A DNA stretch of 64,000 nucleotides from Typha latifolia. Taxonomy: Eukaryota > Streptophyta > Magnoliopsida > Poales > Typhaceae. This document shows, one piece after another, positions 47,040 to 58,227 of this stretch (positions are counted from its first letter, which is position 1; each line of letters opens with the position of its first letter). The DNA lies in the NCBI GenBank assembly GCA_019914945.1, contig CM034102.1:11955501-12019500 (forward strand), written 5' to 3'. The position numbers and the translations under genes are program-made. The notes under the pieces were generated by a model. It did not search any database and was not told the origin of the DNA. It saw only the letters and a program-made list of their open reading frames with translations.

Positions 47040-47869
47040 TGATAGGCTACGAAATAATTTCTTCAAGATCTGAATTTATTCTAAGAAGCAATACGCACAA
47101 CCAAGAGAAAATATTCACCAAATATTCTCTCATAGTCATAAAATTACGAAACAAAATGGCATCAATCCGTAACTCTCTGATCTATAGTTTTTGTATTTAC
47201 GCCCTTCACATATTCGAACTAAAATTGGGACGAAAATATGATATATTACAGATGATGGTGGTAGAGATGGGTGGAGTGAAAGTTAGGGTTATTGATGATA
47301 ATGGAGATGAGGGTGGATGGGTGGTGTTGTTTAAAGGATAAAAATGAAAAAGTGGTCGAGATCCCAAAGAAGGGAGAGGACTTGAAAGAAGAGGGAGATT
47401 AGAAGTTAGGAGAGACCTTGCCAACGGTAGAGGTGGTAGGTTGGTGAAGAGGGAGGAGGGAGATTTGGGTAGAGAGAAGATAGAGAGGCAAAAAACCAAT
47501 AATCCAATAGCGAATTTGGCTGCCATCCACATATTTACAGATGCTAGCCAATAAGTCCTAATAACAATAAGTAACCCTAATTCTAGAGGATTCCCGCCGA
47601 TTGCGTTCGAACACGCCCGATTGCGTTCGAACGCACAAAAGGCGTTCTCTGTATGTGTGAATGCGATGCAAGTGTTCAACGCGGCATTCGAATGTGCCCG
47701 ACCGTGTTCGAACGTGTATTTTACGTTCTTTGTATTTGCGAACCTAATGCAAGCGTTCGCAAGGGCGTTCGAACGTGGCCCCTCCTATGTTCGAACGCGA
47801 CTTACATAAATTTTATTTTAATAAAAATAAATAACTAATGCAATAAAAAGATCCTAACTAAATGTATTA
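47040..47869 (-). repeat. 5' LTR of the gypsy element (830 bp)
   Basis: It reads TGATAGGC to ATGTATTA on the plus strand; the outer CA has become TA. It holds five exact GTTCGAAC palindromes (47605, 47625, 47706, 47767, 47789) plus one ATTCGAAT. One palindrome copy is extra relative to the other LTR, through a short local duplication. Confidence 0.95.
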
Positions 47870-47874
47870 GCGTG
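47870..47874. repeat. Target-site duplication, right (GCGTG)
   Basis: An exact match to 41220-41224, directly after the right LTR. Confidence 0.93.
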
Positions 47875-50800
47875 ATTCCTAAATACATACTTCCTTTGAT
47901 CTTCCTCTCATTCTTTTTCTCTTATTTTTCTGCCATCTTTTATTTTCATCAATAACAATTCAAATACTCTTTCTCTTCTAAAATAGTCTCATTTAGCAAT
48001 TCTAGAGATAGTTCCTCCAGTCAACATCTTATCTTGTTCACTATTCATTTTCCTCATTTTGTTCGGTGATTGAAGTATTATTAATTAAGTTAATATTTTG
48101 GTGACTATCTTGCTCAAAATATGAAGTTAATATTTTGGTGACCATATAAATATTGTCAATGTTTGTATATCATTTTGACAATATTTTTCACTATTCTAAT
48201 TTTGCAAAGGTGTCTTTAATTAAAATTCGTGTAGAAATCTTATATATTACTTATGTAAATTTTGTGCATGGCTTCAACAAAAAATGCGCTTCAATATTAG
48301 GCAAGGTATGCATCGTAATTGTGAAAAAGTTTTACCCATCATTACCTATGTAAATTATGCATACTATTTATACAAAATATGTGCTTCAAAATTAAACAAT
48401 GTACGTATTTATAATAATAATAAAAAATTATTCATCACCTATGTAAACTAGTAAAAATCTTTCAGGTATTAAAATATATAGTTGTATATAAATACCAAAT
48501 GTTAAGAAAATAAAATTTAAAATAAAAATATCATCCCTTCTTTGCAAAAATACTAAGGAGATAAGACAATAGTAGGAGATTACATATATTTTAGGATCTT
48601 ACATTATCACATTAGTAAACATAGTAAAAAAATCATGCACATCATCTATGTAAGGTATAATTAAAAAGTATAGAAAATATGGGCAAATTTTTTAGCCAAG
48701 GTAAGCATTAAAATCTAATTTGTTAGTTTTTTTACCAAGAAATTAAAAATGTTATGCATCGCCTATATAATATGTACACATCGCATATGAAAAATGTACA
48801 GTCCAATTTTAAATAAGATATGCATCGAGGTTTTTAAAAAAATGACACACATCGTTTATGTAATATATATGAATAACCTATGCAAAATATACACTCCAAT
48901 TTTAATTAAGGTATGCATTGAGATTTCTTAAAAAATATCACACATCGCTTATGTACGCATTGCTTATGCAAAATATAAGCATCAACCAAGGTACGTATCA
49001 AGATTTTTTAAAAAAATGATACGTATCGCTTATGTAATATATACATATCGCCAATGCAAATTGTATACTTTAATTTTAACTAAAGTACACATCGAAATTT
49101 CTAAAAATATATCACGCATCTCTAATTTAATATGTTCACATCATCTATCCAAAATATACATTCCAATTTTAACCAAAATACACATCGACATTTCTAGAAA
49201 AACGTCACACATCGTATATGTAATATGTACGCATCAGCTATGCAAATTATATGTTATAATTTTAATCAAGGTAGGCATCGAAATTTTAAAAAAAATATCA
49301 CACATCACATATGTAATATGTATGCATCATTTATGCAAACTGATGCTCTAATTTTAATCAAGGTACGCATTGAGATTTCAAAAATAAAACCACATATTGT
49401 AAGACAAATAAGCTACAATATTGTCTTCCCATGTAAGGTGATATAACTAATAAGTTTATAATAATAAATAATAAGAACTTAGAATAACATGAATTAAAAC
49501 AAATAAAATACATACACTCCTTATTATTGTGGGATATTTACAGAAGAAATTATATTTAAGTTGTCTTTTTTAGCAACTCTACTTCGGTTGTATATCTCTT
49601 TGTACTAATTATTAAGATGATCATTTATAATATGTGTGTGCACAAATAAATATACTTACTAAATTTTAACAGCCATAAATAAGGTTACTTAGTAAGTTAC
49701 CATATAGTTTGACATCTTTTATGTATTTATCACTAAGTAAAAAAATATTTATTATTTTTTATACACATTTTGGACTTGCTTGCACTCCAATTGTTGAATT
49801 GACTTCATTTGACACATGTACACTAAATTCCATCAGTACTCTAATAGAGACATTGAGTTATTTGATATTATATGCCTCTAAAAAAGTATATATAACCACC
49901 AAATATTTTAGAGAAGTATTATGCTAATTTTTTTTATGGCAAATAAAACTCTATTACATTTATCTTGTACATTTAGAAAACTCTATTATATATTCGGCTC
50001 TAAATTAGTCAACTCTAATTATCATTTTTTAGCGTCAATTACAAAAGCAATATGATTACTAGCCATGTTTTTACTCATATTTTTAGATCAGTATAAATGT
50101 ATAATAATGATGACTCTAAAGTTGTAGAGACAAATAAATAGTACTAATCATCATGCTAAATCACTGAAGGATTTGTCTTGTGCCATTACCGAGGAGCCAT
50201 AAGGTCAAACAAAAGTGGTGGAAAATGGTGAAGAAGAGGAGAAGAAAATAAGATAATAAGGATTGAACAAGAAAAAAAAATTAAATGTATATGTTAGGGT
50301 TTGATGTGTGAGAATGGAAGGACAATATTAAAAAAGAAGAGAAAGAGAGGAAGAATAGCTTGATGCATGAGAGAGAAAGTTGGGATTGATAATGATGAGA
50401 GAAAAAAACTAAAAGAAGGAGAAGGGGTTTTGAGTAGGTAGAGTTTTAATTAAATGGTTATGTTGGGTTAGAAAATGGTTAAATTAAGTATTATGAGTAA
50501 AAGGGGCCCAAAAATGCAATTCAAAAATAGAGGAGCCCATATGTGCTAATATGAAAATATCTAATTTTGGGAATAACAAAAATAAAAATCTATTCTATAA
50601 TTGACTTTATTTCTAAAGTAAATGAGGCCTTTTTGTGTGTATGTTTTTTTTTTCTTATATTCATGCACTCATGTCCCCTATGAGTACAAGTGAGAAATAA
50701 AAATCCAACCGCGTATAAGTTAGGTATTTGCACATGCCTAATTTGCATTTTGTTCAATACATATCTCCACAAAGTTACGTACATGAGACATTAAATAAAG

Positions 50801-52585
50801 TTTTATAATCTAATCATATACTTTCTTCGATTTTACTTTTATTGTACAAGATTTCAAATCCTAATTTATAAAATAAAATTCCTCTGAATTGAAGAGGATC
50901 TAATATGGCTCCAAGAGAAAATTTTATGTAATTTAAGAATAGAATACATAATAATATTTGGTTTTTCATCTCAAATAATTATATAGCTTGGCAAAATAAT
51001 GGTGAAAGATCATACATTGCCAAGACATCGTTGTCATCAATGATACCGAGAAAAATATATCATGGTTTTCCAAACTGAATGATTACTTTAAATCAGTTTC
51101 ATAGTCATATGGAGAGATTTGCATTAGTAGAGAGAACTAAGATGTTAGCTCTAATAAAGTACATATGTGAAGAATACCATTGTTGTCAGCCAGAACAATG
51201 TTGCATCATTAAGGTGAAAGAGAATTCTCTAGGTGACTACATAATTATGTATTACATACATTAACTACGGTTGGTTACTATAATATCTTCATTTGCTTAT
51301 TCTTCCATCTCTCTCTCTTCTCTTCTTCTTCTTCTTCTTCTCCCGTATCTCCCTCCCTTTTAGGTCTTTTATTATCTCCATTCTTTTTCTTCATATTCTT
51401 CTGCTATTTTTCATTATAGTTTTAAGAATAAAACAATCATCTGATTGTAATGTGAAAATTCTCTTTTATCTTCTTGATACCCTTGTTTTATACAAGAAAA
51501 GATAGTTTTGCACTACGAGAACGTTAGTATCATTTACAGACATATAAGCAGATAATATACTTTGTTAGAGATGAAGTCCAAGTTTTTACAACTAATGCAA
51601 ATCTCTCCAAGTGACTATTGAATTGATTTAAAGTAGTTATTCCGTTCGAACAATTATAATATATTTGTTGATATCATCGATGATTATAATGTTTTAGTGA
51701 TGTATAATTTTTTACTATTATTCTGCTAAGCTATACAATTATTTGGGACAAATAAATAGAAGGATATATATGAACTATTATTATGTATTTTGTACTTAAA
51801 TTACATATTTCATACTTAAATTATATAAAATAGCTATGAATTACTGTTAGATAGTTATTTTATTCTTAAATTATATAAAATAGGTGTATTGGAAATGCAC
51901 CCTAATGATAAAAAAAAAATCTGAGATTTGATCTTAATCCATTGGAACCTTATAAGAATGCCTGGCAATTATGAAAATATTTGCCACATGAGTTCTAATC
52001 ACTCCACATCTTGAATCTATCATTATCTTTTATTATCTTACCGATTTCTCTCCACACTTGTAATAATAATTATATTGTTATACATGAAACCTAGATTCTT
52101 TTAAACTTGGCGTATTTTGATCACATTATCAATTATAAAACCTCATAGACTGTAATTGGCTAACTTCAATCACAGTACATTTATAATCTATCATCACAAG
52201 AAAATGAATTCAACTTCCATGTGAGGTTGACTAAGCCTAATAGGAAATATTAGTTATTAGCTCTTTGTTGGTTTTTATCATATAAAATTCTTTCATGGCT
52301 CGTCAGCTAACAGTATCTCAATTTTTAGGGGTTGCATGTATGATATTATGGCTAAAAGTTTGGGATTAATAATGCTTTATGTTTACAAATACTATACAAA
52401 TATTCTACATACAAAATGACGTGTCAACTTATTAACCTTAATAGTTTTTCTTTCCACTTCACAACTCCATCGGTATGTAATGATGCCATATTGTATATAA
52501 TATTTGTATAGTACTTGTGGCATATGCTTTATTCCTCTTCCTAGTATGCAACTATATAATTACTTGCATACATAGTACGGTGGAC
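47875..52585. other. AT-rich gene-free spacer with a minisatellite
   Basis: No exon is visible in 4.7 kb. Open frames at about 48.1-49.4 kb are by-products of the tandem repeat described separately. The stretch at 50.2-50.45 kb is purine-rich (GA-rich on the plus strand) and the stretch at 51.3-51.4 kb is CT-rich. Otherwise I see plain AT-rich DNA. Confidence 0.55.
48230..49400. repeat. Diverged ~93-bp minisatellite
   Basis: A unit built from CACACATCGCTTATGTAATA, then CGCATCGCCTATGCAAAATA, then CCAATTTTAACCAAGGTA, then CGCATCGAGATTTCTAAAAA, recurs with changes. The cleanest spacing is in 49020-49300, where copies start near 49020, 49113, 49206 and 49300 (93-94 bp apart). Earlier copies near 48765, 48846 and 48941 are more diverged or shortened. 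The chance open frame 49016-49351 reads through several units because 93 is a multiple of three. Confidence 0.8.
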
Positions 52586-52589
52586 CCTA

Positions 52590-55500
52590 TGAGTTCTAAG
52601 TAAATGAGCAACTCTATGGCAATTCCGGCAATGCAGCCTATTCTTCTCCCACCGGAGCTTCCATTGGATTCTAATATTCTCCACTCTGTAGTCTCCTTTG
52701 AGCCTACAATGGGTGGTGTCGTAATTGTGACTACACCTCCCCTTGATTACCTCTCATATGCTTGCCCTGTTGTTACTACTCTTGAGGCTCTTGGGACCAA
52801 CCTCATTATCGAGGTTGATGGGACCTAGCCTATGATTGCCCTTGTCCAGCCTCCTGCAGTCCCAATGCATCCTGTCTCTTAGGCTCAACTATTTTGAACT
52901 AATAGAGCCACGACAACCCTAAAAGATGCCTATCTGTCCACAGGCTCCCTACTCGCCCATGCCAAAAGCGCCTTATCTAGTTTTGTCACCATCCCCTTTG
53001 AGAGACTCCAAGCCAACTAGGCTGAAAGGAGGCATAGCTTGATCGAGCATTTCCTTGGCTAGCAACCATCACTACTTAATCTGTCCAAAGAGGCCAAGAG
53101 ATGTTGTGCGGTGTTCGAGTCATCGACATGTCGGATTTTTCACCTTCAAATTCTCGGACGAGGAGGATATGCTAAGGTGCTCATGAAGGCCCGTGGACAT
53201 TTTGCGGTGTTCTCGTCATTGTGATACCTTAGTGGTCGGACTTCCAACCCCTATTGGGAGAGATAAAAATGATGTTAATATGGGATCAATTTCTTGGACT
53301 TTCTTTTGATTATTGACTGATTGACATCCTAATGGAGGTCAACTCCGACTTCAACCGCCTGCTCAAGGTTGATGCCCACACCTAAGTGAGAATCTGCGGT
53401 AGGGTCTGCACGTATCTTCGCTGAATTGAATCTATTGATTCCCTTAAACAAGGCCCTCCGGATCACTAAATTCTTTCACTTGATAGCCTATGAGAACATC
53501 CTTACAAAGGGGAATAAAAATGTTCCTCAGATGTCTCAGCCTTCTCCGGTGACCGATGGTTCTAATGGAATGTAAGCAAAGCATAGAGTGCGCCATCCTA
53601 TCGGTATCCGCCACGATGCTAGCAACCAGTAGCTAGGAGCAACACATCTCCTGGCCACCTTGTGCGCCACTCTAGCCCGACCCCCACCCTTTGATCCAAT
53701 AGAAGCCAATATGTAGGCTGCCTGCATCTTTGGATGACTCATAGTGGGCCAAACATGTCCATGTTGCCTATGTACCTCACAGCAGCAAATTACGGGCCAC
53801 ACATGCCAAGGTGCATACCGCTAAAGCTAAGCGGTGGGGGCCTAAGGGAGGGCCAATGAGCCAAGCAGCAGGAATATAGTCTAACTAGGCTCGCTTTAGC
53901 AAATTCTAGTGTCAGACCATCCCAATCCCGTACGACGCCTCTTGTTGTTGATCCCACTATAATTCAATTAAGCCTAGTAAGGCCAGCTATGCTACCATGC
54001 CTATGCACCTTGATCAAGCCCTTAGTGCGCCATCTGGTCTCAACTAGATCGAATCACTCTCACTTCTTATTGCCCTGATTATGCCTCATAAGCCACCCTT
54101 TTCAGGCTCACCTAGGTCTGCTCACTAGCAACATATTCTTCCCAATGTCTTTATATTCTCTCCTAGCTAGTCTCAAATTTCTTCTCCCTCACTTGAGCAT
54201 TTGGACGTTGTTACTCAGGCCACCATGACCTTGGAGCGAGCCAATGCTCAAACATTGCAAGAGGATGTTGACATGTTAGAGGTAGAGGAAGTTAGACAAG
54301 CCTTCATCCTTGATAAAGTGGCCTTGTTACTCTTTGCCCGAGAGCCTACTCAACAAGATTAAAGCACATGCTTGGGGCTGAATAGTTGGCCGAGCCTAAT
54401 ATGTCCGAGCTGCGAGCTACTAATATGGCGATATAGGACTCTATCGAGTCAGACAAAACCTCCTCCACTATTTGCGTATGAAGTTGATATGTTGGAATTA
54501 TAGGGGCATTACCAAAAGAGAGGGGCGGTCCTCCTTTCATCACATTTTTACTCATGTTCCAAATATTTTTATTCTCCTCAAATCCCATCTTAATCACCTT
54601 AATTCTGTGACTTCTTTGTGTAGACTAGCCTCGATTTGGATAGGGCACTTCGTGGCTAGAACGGGTGCCACCAGTGGCATCATGGTTGAATGGCGTGTGG
54701 CGTCCTTTCAATCCTCAATTATTCATACCTCCCCCCAGGTCATTCATATGGTGATCTTTGAGTCAAGTAAAATACTTTAGCTCATTTATGCAATCTATGC
54801 TAGTGCTATTGCTCTTCAATGTAACTCTGGTATGGCATAAATTAAGTTTGTTCAATATTAGTGAACTCTTTGGATAGACTTAGGTGATTTCAATTGTATT
54901 GAAATCCCAAGGACAAATTTTGGGGGAAAGCTTTTTAGCTTAGTTATTCTACTCAAGCTTTTCATTTATTTTTGTCCTCCACTACGCTTATTGACTCATG
55001 GTTTAAGGACTGTCCTTTTACTTTGTGTAATAACATGCATGATAATTTGAGGGTTCTAGTTAGGCTTGATCGGATTTTTATTAATGCGGCTTTCTTGGAT
55101 TCTTGTGCTGATGTTTTTGTTGACGATCTCACATGAATTGCTTTTGGTCATACTCTGCTCTTGATTTACCTAGGTAAAGTGCAACGGTCGGGTAGACCCT
55201 TGTTCAGGTTTGAGTGCTTTTGGATAGTACACAAGGAGGTTAAGGCTTTGGTGAATTTTGTTTCGAATAGGTAATTCTCGCCTACTCGTTATTCGGCCCT
55301 TATAGACTATTATTCAAATTTGTCGCTGGTCGCTTGCACGGTATTCCATTAGAACCAGTCTTACTTCGATAGACTTGAAGTTAATCTTGCTAATGTTAAG
55401 GCCACCATTTTAGATTTAGAGGCTAAAGAGTTGCTTGCATCCCTTGGGGTGTTGGAGAGCCATGCTTTGGGCAGTTTGAATTGTTGCTATGTGGCCTTAC

Positions 55501-57250
55501 TTAAGCAGATTACTCTTAATAGCTTCGTGATGGGGATGATAATTCTACATTCTTCCATTTGACTGTTAAAATTTGGCTAATAGTAGTTGTATTAAGAGTT
55601 TGGATTTTGTTGATTCACCCTCTATTGAGGACTCAGTTTTGATTAAAGCTGCTTTTGTGAACTTCTAGTGCTCCTTGGTCTTGGTAATGACTGCTATTTG
55701 TCAATTGGATCTTTAAGCTCGCCCGCCAATTTCTATGGATCCCTAGGCAAGCCCATCCTAGTTTGCACCTCATTGGGTGGGAGACAACTCGACCAAAAAT
55801 TGAGGGTGGACTATGTCCATTAGGGAGTTGCGACTAGCAAGGATGACCCTTGTCTCTAAAACATTCTCAATGTTCTTAACAAGGACTAGAAGGCTTAGGC
55901 TAGGCTGGTTCAAGCTAAGTATAAGCTCCCACACCTTTGGCATAAGAACTCCAATAGTAAGGTGGCATATAATTGGCAGCTGATCCTTGAGTTCTTAAGC
56001 GTTATTCAAACTAATTCGGGATTGAACTTCTATCTCTTTTCTAGACGATTCATGGATCTCCTTTCTATCGCTTTCTCGGTGGCCTACCTTTTTGAATATG
56101 GACCCTGTTGATAGGGTTCATAAGACGTTTGAGTTGATCCGTCGGCACGCTTGGGTTGAAGCAAATATTGCGAATATGTTTGCCCTCTGCCTTGCGGAGA
56201 GAGTCTCTGATATCATCCTCCCCCTAAGAGGGGGAAAGATGGCTTTGGAGGCCCCACGTCTAAGGTTAAGCTATTGCCAAGAGTTTCTATCAATTCTTGC
56301 TCCATCTTGATTATTCTGCTCCCCAGTGTTGGGCAAGATAGAAAACTATCTAGGGAATTCTAGTGCCTACCAAAATCAAGATCTTCCTTTGGAAGCTCTA
56401 TTGGAATAAGCTCTCGACTCGGCTCACTCTATATCATATCGGGTTGGGTTGAGCTCCAATATGTGGGCTATTCAACGAGTCCACTGAACATTTATTCTCC
56501 CAGTGTAGTTTTGCCATGGCCATCTAGGCTTGTGTTTTGGCATGTTGGAATCTTGTTCCAGAGCTACCAACTTGGGAGAATGGATACTAACTCTTAGAGG
56601 GATGGGGGCCTTCTTTCTCCTAAAGAGCCATTCTTCATTCTATGATTGTTTTGCTCCTCTGGCATATCTAGCTTCACTGTAATGACTGCCTTAAACAACA
56701 CTAGGGAACCCGTCCCCAACACCTGGGAGCGGATTGTTGTCATTACGTGTGAGTATGTAGAGTTTCAGAGCACCAAATCCGCACCCTATCCCATGGAAAC
56801 CACCTCATTTGCTAGGAACCTCCTTCGCTTGGTTTACTCAAGCTCAACACGAATAGTTTATTTTTGGGCCCTAACAAATGGAGGGGGGTGGGGCTTTATC
56901 TTGCGCACTCTGTTTAGTTCCCTAATCTTGGCCGGCGGCCACTTTGCCTCCATTTTTGTTGCCGAAGCTCACTCTCTAATGCCGCGGTATTCTTGCTCCT
57001 TGAACTATTGCTCCGATCGTTGAGGACTGTGTTGCTCTTCTAGCCTCTTTTTGCTCTTTCTCGATTAGTCATGTATACCGTGAAGCCAATCTTTCAATGA
57101 ATTGGCTAACAAATACAGGTTTGTCTTTAGGTTTTGGTTGTATGTGGGAAAGAGTTATCCTTGACCCTATTATCTCCTTTGTTATCGTTGATGTTAGTGA
57201 CTCTTTTTGCACTTGAGGTTTTTGAGTAATGCAGTTGATTTTAACCCAAA
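52590..57250 (+). mobile_element. Decayed plant L1-type LINE with missing RT core
   Basis: The ORF1 remnant spans about 52604-54480; around 53100-53450 it has the DUF4283-like order (SDFQPLL, WDQFLGLSFDY, EVNSDFNRLLKVDAHT). ORF2 begins at about 54478 with an AP-type endonuclease (MKLICWNYRGI). Its C-terminal part (FKDCPFTLCNN, RLDRIFI) is at about 55000-55085, followed by the linker (PLFRFECFW). The sequence then jumps at about 55680-55790 to the region after the polymerase (RPKIEGGL). The zinc-binding zf-RVT part follows (KISIFLWKLYWNKLS, about 56375-56420; STEHLF), then a C-terminal RNase H remnant (NGGGWGFILR, FVAEAHSL, about 56875-56980). The catalytic reverse transcriptase segment is absent. 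Stops are frequent, so it is dead. Confidence 0.85.
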
Positions 57251-58227
57251 AAAGAGCAATGACTCGATACTAACTAATTAGTAATTAAAAATAATTTTCA
57301 TCTGTAGATAAATTAAAAGGTATATAAGACATTTTACATATATGACTAGATTAACTAATAAGTAAATTATAATTTAAGTATTTTTTTATTGCTTATCCTT
57401 ATAACCGTTTCCTTAATAATAGGAGCGACAACTTTTACTAATTTATTATTATTTTTATCTTTTATAAGAAAATTGATAGCTAAAAGAGAGAAATAGAATA
57501 CGACTAATTTACCGTTACGATTCAAAAAAGTGACCAGTACTTCTAGTTAATTTTATTTAGTATTATTTAATCTCAATAATTTGATTAGGAGAAAAATTAA
57601 TAGTTCTTATTGAATTATTTGTCAAAAAAGAAAACTACTTACAAACTAATTTAATAAAATAAATTTGTGGATGTCTATTGGAGCACATTATTTAATGCGA
57701 GCTAATGTATCGATCACATCCGAAGGAAAGCCAGTAGGATTGGAACGTGCACAACTAGAGCCATTAGATAAGGGCGATTGAGATATATTCAACCATCATC
57801 CGGACCAAGCGACATGAGGTTGGCCTGTATCAAATCTGGCCTAATCCCTGTTGGTATCTGCTGTAGAGGGTGTAAAATTATAATTTAGCCGATCATAAAG
57901 AAATCGATGATACTAGACATCATAGCATGATGTAAAGCATTCCCAATTAATTAATTTTGAAGTGGCATTCTATCTTCGTAACTGAGGTTTCTCTATTCGT
58001 CAGGCAGAAGCTTATTATGAGAATATCTGGCAAACTTTGTTACTCCGTATGAGCAACAAAGTCGGATAATGTAAAACCTCCGCTAGAGCTCTATGTCCGA
58101 ATGACTCATCCAAACAAAGCAAACCAACTCCAATCTCCACTTTGTTCCTCCCGCTGCGGCAAAGTGATGCCTTTGCCTCGTGCTCCTTCTTCTTTGATGC
58201 AATAACGCAAACACCTCGTCTTCCAGC
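57251..58227 (+). promoter_or_regulatory. Promoter and 5' UTR region of the rsmH-like gene
   Basis: This is AT-rich up to about 57950, then mixed. No clear TATA box or other control site can be assigned. It lies between the dead LINE and the gene start. Confidence 0.35.

Larger units (their letters stand above)
41225..47869 (-). mobile_element. Whole Ty3/gypsy chromodomain LTR retrotransposon, 6.6 kb, decayed
   Basis: The LTRs (41225-42048 and 47040-47869), primer-binding site, polypurine tract and 5-bp target duplication are all in place, so this is one complete insertion on the minus strand. The domain order is gag, zinc knuckle, protease, reverse transcriptase, RNase H, integrase, chromodomain, which defines a Ty3/gypsy chromovirus-like element. 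The coding region has many stops and frameshifts, and the LTRs differ at many positions by eye (roughly 10-20% over the first 250 bases). It is therefore an old, inactive copy. The chromodomain normally guides integration through histone marks. Confidence 0.95.

Noticed and set aside
49016..49351. 111-residue repeat-containing open frame
   Set aside because: It is produced by the 93-bp minisatellite whose unit length is a multiple of three; there is no conserved protein family.
48230..49400. CRISPR-like array
   Set aside because: Repeats are contiguous and diverged with no unique spacers of constant length, in a plant nuclear context.
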